This document shows positions 1-58,216 of a stretch of DNA of 64,000 bases, piece by piece (the stretch's first letter is position 1; every line of letters starts with the position of its first letter). A program made the translations under genes and the position numbers. The notes beneath the pieces are model-generated. The model searched no databases, had not been told where the DNA came from, and was given only the letters and a program-made list of their open reading frames with translations. This stretch comes from Pterois miles (lineage: Eukaryota > Chordata > Actinopteri > Perciformes > Scorpaenidae): positions 4,779,001 to 4,843,000 of the forward strand of contig CAMQGK010000567.1 in assembly GCA_947000775.1 (NCBI GenBank), in the 5' to 3' direction.

Positions 1-262
1 CATCAATACCTCTTTCTCTCAGCTGACATCATGGCTGGTAGGTGGTGGTAAAAATAATAAAACTAAAAATAAACTGCATGAGATTGGTTTGCTGGCGGCC
101 CTTACATAATGTGGTCTGCAGCAGAGCCTGCAGGGAGGGAACGCTGTGGCTGGACCATGTATTTCACGCTGCCTACACCTCTGCCTGTGTGTACCTATGC
201 TGTTTGGATTATGAGGCGGGCCGAGCTTCGTTGTCATCGTGTGTGTCGGTGTGCTTGTTTAC
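1..262 (-). other. rbfox2 intron after exon 7 (start of intron, cut by window edge)
   Basis: Intronic sequence downstream of the extended exon 7 donor. I see no further exon in it. The next expected coding exon (WKLSPVVGA-type) is not present and must lie left of the window. Confidence 0.7.
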
Positions 263-48185
<47,923 letters not shown>

Positions 48186-48990
48186 TATCCCCCGACTAAC
48201 GGGTAGCATTATAGATGCAACGTCGGTCGACATTAACATTGGACGGCAGACAGTCACCAGTCAAAAGTCTGTTGTTTTTATTTTTTTTACCTTCGTCTAT
48301 CCACAGCTCGATATTCACAAAGGATTTAGCTTCTCCCAAAAAGCGAAGACGGATACTGTTGAACTGGTTTACATAAATATGAGCAGCTGGTACTGTTTAT
48401 TGTCTAACTTGGCGTTAGCTATTCGAGGCTGGACATTATGCCAGGTTTCTGGATAAAGCGCATTAAATACAGCCTTTTCCCCCTCCAAAAAAAGTAAAAC
48501 GACGCCAAACAGTGACCTATTTCAATAGAGACCACACGTCCGACTCCTGGATGCCTGACAAGCTAATTAGCTAGCTAACATTAGCTAGCTCGCTAGCATT
48601 ACATTCCGCTAGCTCTCTTTATAAGCGGGGCTCGGGGAGCACACTGTCGCTGCCAGGAGCACTAAATGTTGGAAATTTGCTTCGCGTGTTACTTCTCCTC
48701 GTACAGGGCCGGGCAGTCCTCCGTCCTTCCGCCGCTAAACGTCTTTTCCTTTACGCGTTAAAGCCCCTCCGCTGCTCCTACCAGCCTCCCCCTCGGTTTC
48801 AGTCCCGTCTTATCACGCCGTCCGCTCCCTCGCCGCGCTCCGCTGTGGATGTGTCTTGGCGTGCGGACCGACTTGGCTTCCGACGAGCACGGTTTCCTCT
48901 GGTCTGAGTCCCCGGTTGGTGTGACTCGCGGCGTGGAGGGAGCCCGCGTGCGCCGATCCGCGGTCAGATTTGTGTGCGGACACCGGGAAC
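48186..48990 (-). promoter_or_regulatory. rbfox2: rbfox2 main promoter and 5'UTR region, CpG-rich
   Basis: CpG dinucleotides are dense from about 48000 to 49020, in contrast to AT-rich DNA on either side, as expected of a vertebrate CpG-island promoter. There is no clear TATA box to fix the start site. Copies of GCTAGC/GCTAGCTA, which can pair with each other, occur at 48560-48605. The 5'UTR probably lies within this stretch and could include an intron; the sequence alone does not decide this. Confidence 0.6.
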
Positions 48991-49945
48991 GGAGAGACAG
49001 GACGGTGAGGTGAGGCGGGCTGGTCTGAGGTCTGCGTTTCCTCTGGATGTCTCCTTCCTTTTCCCTAGTTCCCACCACCACCGCCAGAGCTCCCCCACCT
49101 CCTCCACCCTCACGCATTTACAAGGTTTAAACCAATTACAACGATATATTACTATTTTGCAGCTCATAACGCCACTAAATATTTCAGATCTCACAAATAA
49201 TAATGATAAATATGAAAAACTCCACCACGAGACAGACAAAAAGTCAAATATAATGTAGGCTAAATAAAAACAACAGAACTGTATGTTATAATATACATAA
49301 TAGTTATACATTATTTTTTTACGTGCCAGCAATACAATATAATTTTTAAAAATATTTTTATTTTAAAAAAGGGCATTGTTCACAAATATCTGACATATTT
49401 TAGACAGAATAACGTATAATAACATCTACACAGGAATGATGATTAAACATTATTTGGAAAAAATGCAAGACAATATGTCATGAAACACACACACAAAAAG
49501 AAATTATTTTATGTATTTACATGCGTACATTCTTCTCAATCTTTACACATATTTCGTTTATAATTATATTTGTAGTTTGTATGGCTAGAGAGTTGTGGTT
49601 ATTTGTGGCTAGACTAAATAAACAAAAGTTTCAATGAGAAATATAAATCAAACAAGAGCAGCAAACTGGCTGCTGCAGTGGGTTTGATTAGTATTTATTT
49701 GAGGAAATGAAATCCATCGCAGGCATGTTTTTTAATGTTTTTGCGCCCCCTGGTGGGTCTTATAAGACAGGGCGTCTGAAGGGAAGGGATGGGCATTTCC
49801 ATCTTGAATGGGGTAAAAAAAAAAAAAATCACTACTCTTGTGAAATTGTCATGCTGCTGTTGTATAGAAAGGTTTATCGTGGCAAAGCTGCAATAACAGA
49901 GAGAGGGGGGTATACATCAAACAGAGAAATATGGTGTCACTGCTG

Positions 49946-49995
<50 letters not shown>

Positions 49996-50811
49996 TGAAA
50001 TAAAATCTGATTCCTCACTTCACCTGCCTGCCTTCAAACAGATGATTGCTGTCACTTTAGGCCGACTGCCGGTGTGTAAATGTGTGTTTGTGTGTGCATA
50101 TGATCAGCTGAGTGTATTGTGTGTGTGTGTGTGTGTGTTCTCTCTGACTCACTCTATCAACCAGTGTCTGTCTCCTGCTACCTGTCCCTCCGCCACCCGC
50201 TGAAGCTGCAATGATGGACGGTGTCAGTGAGGTCACATCACTCCACACTGACGCCTGTTTCACTGACGGAGGCTGTGAGAGCCATTACTCTCTTTTATAG
50301 CCTCCTGCTGCAGACCTCCACGGGTCACGCGTCGACATTGGTTGTGAAAAACACACCTCGGTATCTGCAGGAGCATCTGTATTTTAGTGGGACTGTGGAT
50401 CTCCTGTGCAGGTCCTGTAGAATCCATGTTTGTACACTTTGCTTTTATCATTACGTCCCTTAATGTCGTTTTTCATAATCAATCAGCGGCAGGGATGAAC
50501 AGATTTATCAGTTTGAAGTGTGGGAAATGTCACACAGCACCCAAAATGTTTGGGTACACACTGAAATACCAGCAGAAAAATGTTAAACCATTTGATTATC
50601 AATTAAAGGAGAGACTGGTGCAAATATGATTAAGATAAGCTTTTTTTTATGGTCTCTATATTCTGACAGTAGTGCATGAGAACGGTAAACTAAAACAAAA
50701 ATCATGTTCCTCTGTGTCCTCCGGTGGTCCTTATGGCACCTGCAAGATTTCACAGACCGGAGGAAAACAACCAATCAGAGCTGATCTGTAGCCTGACGTC
50801 TCTGAGCAGCT
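48991..50811. other. intergenic DNA beyond the rbfox2 promoter
   Basis: The CpG-rich part ends near 49100, then AT-rich DNA follows to 49700. Contains an A-run (49806-49817), (CA)n at 49947-49993 and (TG)n at 50116-50138. No exon is recognised. Confidence 0.45.
49947..49993. repeat. (CA)n microsatellite
   Basis: About 47 bp of uninterrupted CA. Confidence 0.96.
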
Positions 50812-51171
50812 GTGAATCACTCTCAAACTCTGATCAAATGGTCAAACTAGGCAGCGCTGATCAAATATGAATGAATGAGTCACTGTAATGACTATTTCTC
50901 TCCTCAAATATTTTCAGAAACTTGTCGTAGTTACTGTTTAGCTGTAAAATGAAAGTTTGTGACCTGGCAGCCATGTTGAGATCAGCTGATGAAATACCAA
51001 GCCCCGCCCACCAGCTGGAGCAAACTTTCTCATTTTACAGCTAAACAGTAACTACGAGATGTTTCTGAAAACATCTGAGGAGAGAAACAGTCATTACAGT
51101 AACAGAATATTGATTCATATTTGATCAGTATTGCCTAGTTTGACCGTTTAATCAGTTTGCAAGTGATTGAC
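50812..51171. repeat. large foldback repeat, about 150-bp arms
   Basis: Left arm 50812-50959 and right arm 51021-51171 are inverted copies with few mismatches (for example AAATGAAAGTTTG against CAAACTTTCTCATTT, and CTGATCAAATATGAATGAAT against ATTGATTCATATTTGATCAG), with a 61-base loop. The sequence to the left (50690-50790) matches 59610-59720, so this is one member of a TTAA-type MITE family with a second member in the tetraspanin intron. Confidence 0.85.
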
Positions 51172-51435
51172 AGCTGCTTCCATTGAATGAACAGCCAATA
51201 GGAACGCTCTCTGGGATGACCTTTGACATGGTCAAAGTCTCCCGTCACAGGCTGGATTTTTTAAAGCCTGAAAACAGTCATGAGGAAGTGCAGAAGTCCA
51301 GTTTTCTCCCAGAACACAATTACAATATGCTGAAATGTTATTATGGAAATTTTGCCCAGTGATGCCAAAAACATTTTTTATGCAGCAAAGTCAGACTTCA
51401 TCTTCTCAAATTTAAGAGTAAATTAAATTTAACTT

Positions 51436-51815
51436 GGGCTGCACGGTGGTGTAGTGGTTAGCGCTGTCGCCTCACAGCAAGAGGGTCGCAGGTTCGATTC
51501 TGGCTTGGGACTCTTCTGTGTGGAGTTTGTATGTTCTCCCCGTGTAAGCGTGGGTTTTCTCCGGGTACTCTGGCTTCCTCCCACAGTCCAAAAACATGCA
51601 ATTTAGGTTAATTGATGACTCTAAATTGCCCGTAGGTGTGGATGTGAGCGTGAATGGTTGTCTGTCTCTATATTGTCTGTCTCTATGTGCCCTGCGATGG
51701 AGTGGCGACCTGTCCAGGGTGAACCCCGCCTTCGCCCAATGCCAGCTGGGATCGGCTCCAGCCCCCGCGACCCCTAACGGGATAAGCGGTTGACGATGAA
51801 TGAATGAATGAATAA
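51436..51815 (+). mobile_element. tRNA-type SINE with 4-bp repeat tail
   Basis: Starts GGCTGCACGGTGGTGTAGTG. TGGTGTAGTGG (51447-51457) fits a pol III A box and GGTTCGATTC (51491-51500) a B box at the right distance. The body has TCTCCGGGTACTCTGGCTTC and CAGGGTGAACCCCGCC, a repeat very common in fish. It ends in (GAAT)n near 51797-51812, a retroposition-type tail. Confidence 0.8.
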
Positions 51816-51956
51816 ATTTAACTTTACTTAAATTTGATTTACACACACTTTATCTAAGTCAATGGAACACATTTTCTGTTGTTATTTGCTTCTGTTGTTG
51901 CTATAAATGATGGTATGTGGAGTTAAATAACATACAATGTTGGCTGGTATATGTTC

Positions 51957-52145
51957 TACCACACACACACACACACACACACACAGTGTCGTGTTTCCAT
52001 GAATTCTGAGGACATTACATTGATTTACATTCATTTTCTGGAGACTTACCCTGCCTAATCCAAATCCTAATCCTGATCCTAACCCTACCTTACCCTAACC
52101 TCAACCTAAACCTAATCTTACCCTAAACCTAAACCAGGTCCTCAC
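51957..52145. repeat. (AC)n and telomere-like CCTAA-rich repeat
   Basis: An AC run (51961-51986) is followed by TTGATTTACATTCATTTTCT, then degenerate CCTAA/CCCTAA/CCTAAACC units to about 52145. Units are not a regular TTAGGG array, so this is a simple repeat of fish rather than a telomere. Confidence 0.75.
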
Positions 52146-52439
52146 CCTAAAATACCCCCCCAGATGGGAACGTTGATGTTTTCATGACCACTGAAACACA
52201 AATGTACCGCTGCCAATCCTCAGTGCACCGAACATCAGCACTAAACATGAACCTACCTGCAGTGTTATAGGTGTTACGAGTACATAGAGTATAATTAATA
52301 TGTATAGGTGAATCCATAAAACTGGCTAGTTTATTCACTGGATGATACTCATTAATCTGTACAGGATGTGCTAATACTTAGCTAAGACTTACCTAATTTC
52401 ATAAGCATGTCATAGACTGTGAGTCAAAATCTAGTTTTA

Positions 52440-53400
52440 AAGATACAGTGCGTAGGATTTAGGAACTAGTGGTGTGGTTGAAACCTACTGAATACCCCTC
52501 CGCTCACTTCTCCCTTTCCAAGACTGTGGTAACGTGAGCTGCTGAGTACAAAACCACCATTTACCTCGCTCAGGGGCCATCCTTACCATAACAGGAGCTG
52601 CAGAAGTCAGACGGCAGCTGGTGGCATCGCGGTTTTACACTCTGCAGCTCACGTTACCGCAGTTTCACAAGTGTGTCGAAGAACTCCGGTGGCCTTCAGG
52701 AGTTCAGTGTTTGGTTTGTCTGTCCTGGTCTACTGTAGAAACATGGCGGAGCAACATTGCCAGAGGTGCTGATTTATGTTTTTGCCCATATTATAAATAA
52801 ATTATATTAATCTCACCAAGGTGATAATCGTCACAAAATCACTTTAATTGCGCTCGCTTCAGTAATTATCAGTGAAATGTGACTCTGCTCTGCTACAAAT
52901 TACATGTTTTTCACAGGATTGTGTGAGACTGTGGTGGGTGGACCTCAGACCCCCTGAAGGGCATCCGGGGGTATGTTCCCATAGAAGAAAATTTTGTATG
53001 TTTTAAAGTTAAATGCATCAATCTGGCAGATTTGGCGCCATCTAGTGGTGTGGTTCCAGATTGCAACCAATTGGATACCCTTCCTCTCACTCCTCCCTTT
53101 CCAAGACTGCGGTAATGTGAGTCACCAAGTGCAAAATGCTAACACCATTCACCATTCTGCTTCCTCACTGAATATGCTCATGATTCATATGTTTTCAAAA
53201 TACGGGATATTTTTCATACATGAGGAGGCTTTTACACAAAACATCATCCAAAAATGTGTCAGTTTTATGGCGCAGCGTCCCAGACAATACACCCGATGAG
53301 GTGGGAAAAAGCTGCAAAGAGACATTTTGTCAGCAAGAGAGCTTAAAATCCATGTATTGCTGAATTAAATCTGGCATAAATTTCACTCTGTAAAAGGTAT
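52440..53400. repeat. dispersed repeat, two diverged copies, one with a hairpin
   Basis: AACTAGTGGTGTGGTTG...CCCTTTCCAAGACTGTGGTAACGT (about 52465-52540) is repeated as ATCTAGTGGTGTGGTTC...CCCTTTCCAAGACTGCGGTAATGT (about 53039-53119). In the first copy the arms 52521-52555 and 52631-52664 are inverted (GTAACGTGAGCTGC against GCAGCTCACGTTAC). Confidence 0.7.
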
Positions 53401-53954
53401 CGGGTATGGTCTACTGAATGTAAACTGTAATAAAACTTCCAGATTCTTCGCAGGATTAGAAATAACATAATGTACATGCAGCGGTGGGCGAAGTATTAAC
53501 GCCATAGTGCAGAAATACTGTTAAGTCTTGTATTCAAAATCTTAATTATGTAAAGGAATATAATAATTAGAATCAAAATGTACTATAAATACAGTACATA
53601 TATGGTATACTGTATGTATACATACAGTCAGAAATGTACAGTAAATTGTACAATGTACAATGGGCTTGATGAGCTTCCATGTGTGTCTTCACATCATACC
53701 AGCGACATATGTAGACATATGGAAGGCCTCCTGCAATAATAACACAGTGAAAGAAACTCATTTGGCATATTAGTATTTGTTTTTTTACTTCATTCGCTTG
53801 CATGACATTTTCCTCCAGGGAAGTATTATTTCATTGATCCTTTTAATTTAATATGTGTTAGGAAGTCATTATGGTGTAACAGTCCATGGTAAGGTAACAG
53901 GATGTGGAGCAGTGGTCAGAGGGTTTTATTTGTTTATCCCTTCAGATGGACAAA
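53401..53954. other. intergenic AT-rich DNA
   Basis: Palindromic TATATGGTATACTGTATGTA-type sequence at 53600-53630; otherwise nothing recognised. Confidence 0.4.
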
Positions 53955-54366
53955 TGCTACACATGGATTAGTGTCCTTGTTCCAGATCCCAACCGGCCCG
54001 GAGTCCCGCAGCACATCCCGCGGAGGATCCGGGTACTGACCTCTAGGAGTGGCTCCTCATCTGGCTCCCCCACCTGGCTCTGGCCCTTGGTTTTCTTTGG
54101 TTTTCACCCCCTTGCTCTTTTCTTGCTCTTGTATGTGGTCTGCAGAATTCTGGTAACTTATTTTGTTGTTTTCTAAAGCTCCCCGATCCCAGAGTAGAGG
54201 AGGAACACTGGGTTTTGCTGTCGGACCATCCTGAGACAGCTGAGGAGGGGGAGATCCCCTGAAACAGCTGAGGCACCCAGAGGGCCTGTAAACCATGGAG
54301 AGGAGAAACAGGTTTGACAGCTGGGGGCGCCAGAGAGACGCTGCACCTCCAGGTAAGACTCCAGGT
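53955..54366 (+). other. exon-like GC-rich segments, unassigned
   Basis: Two pieces look exonic on the plus strand. At 53946 a pyrimidine tract TTTATTTGTTTATCCCTTCAG precedes a segment of higher GC content (the tract ends 53945); its frames give either MDKCYTWISVLVPDPNRPGV... or TNATHGLVSLFQIPTGPESR... with a stop at about 54039. At 54295-54354, ATG GAG AGG AGA AAC... (MERRNRFDSWGRQRDAAPP) runs into two strong donors 12 nt apart (CAG|GTAAGA and CAG|GTAAGG). I recognise no protein family in either, so this may be a lineage-specific transcript, a diverged gene or chance. Confidence 0.25.
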
Positions 54367-54635
54367 AAGGGGTGTTACTGTTCTTTCTATTTTTGAATTA
54401 TTTGAATCAAATTTATTTGTATTACTCTCTATACATTTTCTTTGAATCATTTGAAGTGAATTTATTTGAACTGATTTCAACTCTTTGACTTCAATTTGAA
54501 TCATTTAAATCAAATAAATTAAAGTATGTTGTATGTAATTGCTTTGAATTAATTGCAATTAATCTATTTGAATTTGCTTGATTTTAATTTGATTTGAATT
54601 GATAATAAATTAATTGAACTTAATGGTGTCTCTGC

Positions 54636-54725
54636 ACCATGATGTTGGGGTGTCTGCACAGACTCACGGTGATCTGGATGGAGGGGGAGGTGGAGGAGAG
54701 GAGGTGGAGGCCGAGCTTGAATCTC
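54636..54725 (+). other. exon-like segment with acidic C-terminal frame
   Basis: After TGTCTGCACAG a frame reads THGDLDGGGGGGEEVEAELE then SLI and a stop (about 54661-54731). This looks like a charged protein C-terminus, but the phase does not match the donors at 54354/54366 and no family is recognised. Confidence 0.2.
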
Positions 54726-54895
54726 TCATTTAAAAAGTATTTAATTTCCATATTTTTCCTGACACAGATGGATCATTAATCTGTTCACCTTTATTCTCTT
54801 CAGATTTAACTGTTACTTCCTCTTGACTCAGTGATCTGATAACATTCAACACATTCAACATTCAAAGAAATCCTCAAGTTTAAATAAACAATAAG

Positions 54896-55606
54896 TGGTC
54901 CATCCATCCATCTATCCATCCATCCATCCATCCATCTTCTATCTATCCATCTATCCATATCCATGTATCCATCCATCCATCTATCTATCCATCCATCTAT
55001 CCATCCATCCCTGTATCCATCCATCTGTCCATCTATCTATCTATATTATCTCCCTATCTATCTATCCATCCATCCATCCATCTACCTATCTATCTATCAA
55101 TCTATCTATCTATCTATCCATCTATCTATCCATCTATCCATCCATCCTATGTATCCATCCATCCATCCATCCATGTATCCATCCATCCATGTATCCATCC
55201 ATCCATCCATCCATCCATCCATCCATAAATCCATGTATCCATCCATCCATCCATCTATGTATCCATCCATCCATCCATCCATCCATCCATCCATAAATCC
55301 ATGTATCCATCCATCCATCCATCCATCTATCCATCCATCCATCTATCTATCTATCTATCTGTCTATCTATCCATCTGTCCATCTAGCTATCTATCTATCA
55401 ATCTATCTATCTGTCTGTCTATCCATCCATCCATCCGTCCATCCATCCATCCCTCTATTTATCTGTCTGTCCGTTCGTCCGTCCGTCCATCCATCCATCT
55501 ATCTACCTACATATCTATCCATCCATCCATCTATCTATTTATCGATCTATCTATTTGTCTGTCTGTCATCGTCCGTCCGTCCGTCTGTCTATCCATCCAT
55601 CCATCC

Positions 55607-55641
<35 letters not shown>

Positions 55642-55768
55642 ATCCGTCTATCTATCTGTCTATCTATCTATCTATCCTCGTCTGTCTATCTATCTATCTA
55701 TCTATCCATCCGTCTATCTATCTATCGATCTATCTATCTATCCATCCGTCTATCTATCTATCTATCTA

Positions 55769-55800
<32 letters not shown>

Positions 55801-55877
55801 TCTATCTATCCATCCGTCTATCTATCTATCTATCTGTCTGTCTATCTATCTATCTATCTATCCATCCACCCATCCAG
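54896..55877. repeat. tetranucleotide array, (ATCC)n passing into (ATCT)n, about 1 kb
   Basis: CCAT repeats dominate to about 55330, then CTAT repeats with GTCT/GTCC interruptions. The long Pro/Ser/Ile frames on the plus strand and Met/Asp/Gly/Trp frames on the minus strand are by-products, since a 4-bp repeat shows no stop codon in any frame. Confidence 0.97.
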
Positions 55878-56084
55878 CAGAAACGTGTGTCTATCAGTAT
55901 CTATCTGTACGACTGACTCAGGTCCACACAGGTGAATTACTGTGGTTTAAACACATTAACCAGAATAATATGAAGAATAATATTATTACTGGATGAGCTA
56001 ACAGAAGGAATGTGTGACTCAACAGGAGTTTTAGTCCCTGAGATACAACCTGGGTCTGTCTGGAGACGGTGCACCGCATCCTCT

Positions 56085-56143
<59 letters not shown>

Positions 56144-56459
56144 GGGGAGATTCACAGCACATATCCTGTCCTTTGTTTTCTTTGTTCTCAGCTGGGGTTT
56201 CAGTTTCACATTTAGCCTTCAATGAATCCAAACTGCTTTTACGCAGACTATAACAAAGAACTGCAATGGACTACAATGTTGTGTCTGGTCCTGCATTTGT
56301 TTATAATGATATTTGTGTCACATCAAGTCAGTTTAACTCTCAAACTTATGTTCATAGCCGGTCCGTTACATTCCTGTCAGTCGTTACATAAACAACTCAG
56401 CCTTCAACACTGAACACTCCGTTGGTCTCATTTCCTTAAGTTTCATTCTAACTTGCGTC
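55878..56459. other. intergenic DNA with (GA)n microsatellite
   Basis: (GA)n at about 56087-56141. Nothing else recognised. Confidence 0.6.
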
Positions 56460-56688
56460 CTTTTAGACCCGCCCCCTTTTACGTTAGCGGCTGCTCATTG
56501 GTGTAACCTTGTATCATTCACACCTCTTAGCCAATGAGATGACCGATCGAGGTCAAAGAGGCGGGGCATTACGCACACTGCTGTAAAAAGGAGAGGTAAA
56601 AGAGCACGCAGCTCCTCTGACAACCTGTACGTGTTTTCTTCCCACTAACGGTTTGAGGAGGACCGCGAAAGCCTTTCAGCTAATCCAG
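56460..56688 (+). promoter_or_regulatory. tetraspanin promoter and non-coding exon 1
   Basis: CCAAT boxes in both directions (CATTGGTG near 56498, GCCAATGAG near 56530), an AGGTCA half-site (56550), a GC box GGCGGGGC (about 56570) and a TGTAAAAAGG TATA-like element (about 56582) are in the usual order. A start near 56610 would give a 5'UTR exon of about 80 nt ending in CCAG|GTATTT at 56688, spliced to the coding exon at 56933. The donor is moderate; the exact start is inferred. Confidence 0.6.
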
Positions 56689-56939
56689 GTATTTATTATA
56701 TTTGCAGTTTATGTCATATGGTTGCCATATTACTTTGATTTATTTCAATGAAACAGTAAGCTTAATTTACTTACCTGTAAAATATATCACCGAGGTTGTA
56801 GTGTGTGTGTGTGTACGTGTGTGTGTGTGTGTGTGTGTGTACATGTGTGTATGTTTAATATAGGCTAAGTACAGTAAGCCACGAAGCAGGCCTGCACAAG
56901 TGATGAGGTAATGGTTTTATGCACCTTTCCAGACTCATC

Positions 56940-57005
56940 ATGGCACTGCAGGGATGTGGCGTCTTCTGCAAATACGTCCTCATCATCTTCAACATCGTGT
57001 TTGCG
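56940..57005 (+). CDS. tetraspanin coding exon 1 (residues 1-22)
   Basis: Acceptor CTTTCCAG at 56932, seven UTR bases, then ATGG with C/A context. Encodes MALQGCGVFCKYVLIIFNIV plus FA, ending GCG|GTAAGT in phase 0. The CxKY...FN signature opens nearly all tetraspanins. The N-terminal cysteines (6 and 10) are likely palmitoylation sites by family analogy. Confidence 0.9.
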
Positions 57006-58080
57006 GTAAGTCTGTTAAATCGCGATGCTACAAAGTAATGAGAGGAAAAAAAGGAGTGAGAGTGGGGGGGTTAAAGTTAGAGTATAGATCAGTTGGCCCC
57101 CCTTAGGTTTCGTTTTTGCAGAATAGCAGCTCAGGTTACTTCCACTTCTTGAAATCAACACCTGTCGATGCTTAATGTTGTACTACCCTCCTCTACTGTC
57201 CAACACACCCAACAAGATGAAAAGAAACCATGAGAGAGATGATACGTACTCCATAGTTAAAGCTGACCTATTGTGCTTATTTTCAGGTTCATACTTGTAT
57301 TTTGGGTTCCTACGAGAACATGTTTACATGCTTTAATGTAAAAAAAAATGCTTTATTTTTCTCATGCCGGCTGTGCTGCAGCACCTCTCTTCCCTCTCTG
57401 TCTGAAACGCTCTGTTTGAACTCCTGACCTCGAGTCCAACCCCAAACAAAAGCCCAGCCTTGCTCTGATTGGTCAGCTGGCCCACTCTGTTGTGATTGGT
57501 CAACCGAACCAAACTCTTCGGGCTCCGCTCCAGCTCCGCTCCAGCTCCGCTCTAACTAGCTTTGTTTGAGGGTGCGCCAAACTGGCCGCTAGACAGAGAT
57601 CACGCAAATGTGTTACTTGGTGACAGACCTGGGCGTTATATAGCCCGCGGTCCGGATCCGGCCCTCCTGATGGTTCCGTCCGGCACCGGGAGGTCTCAGA
57701 CAAACCACACAAATTTAATCTAGCAAGCCAAAAAAAAAAAAAAAAAAAAAAAAACAGTACAGAAAATAGCTTTTATTTTGAAATCCTTTATTGTTTGTGT
57801 GCTTCTTCTTGACATACTTGATATTGATGTAAATTGACGTAAGTGATGTTTGAAGTAGCGTCACCTGCTGAGGCGGCAGTGTTACCAACTTCTCAACTTT
57901 GCCGCTATATTTATCGAGTCTTCAGACCCCTTTAGCGACTCGTCAATAAAGCGTCAAGCGACAAATCAAGCGACTTTTTCTGGTGTTGTTGAAAGTGTTT
58001 TTTCGGGAAGTTTGGCAAAAAATTGGGGTGGTTAGTTAAAAAAAAAGGGGGGTGTTTTAAAAAAAAAAAAAATAAAATCC

Positions 58081-58117
<37 letters not shown>

Positions 58118-58123
58118 GGGGGG

Positions 58124-58155
<32 letters not shown>

Positions 58156-58177
58156 AGAAGAAAAAAAAAAAAAAAGG

Positions 58178-58216
<39 letters not shown>

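Noticed and set aside
51447..51500. A functional tRNA gene (intact A and B boxes)
   Set aside because: No acceptor stem or anticodon arm can be drawn and the match continues into a SINE body with repeat tail.
52050..52145. Interstitial telomere
   Set aside because: Units are irregular CCTAA/CCTAAACC, not a TTAGGG array, and follow an AC repeat as in a common fish simple repeat.
54043..54504. 153-residue minus-strand frame
   Set aside because: Opposite strand of the unassigned plus-strand pieces; composition is unlike a protein and no domain is seen.
54963..55996. Open frames of 231 and 317 residues made of Ser, Ile, Pro, Leu and Tyr
   Set aside because: They lie in a CCAT/CTAT tetranucleotide array, which has no stops in several frames. 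Not a protein gene.
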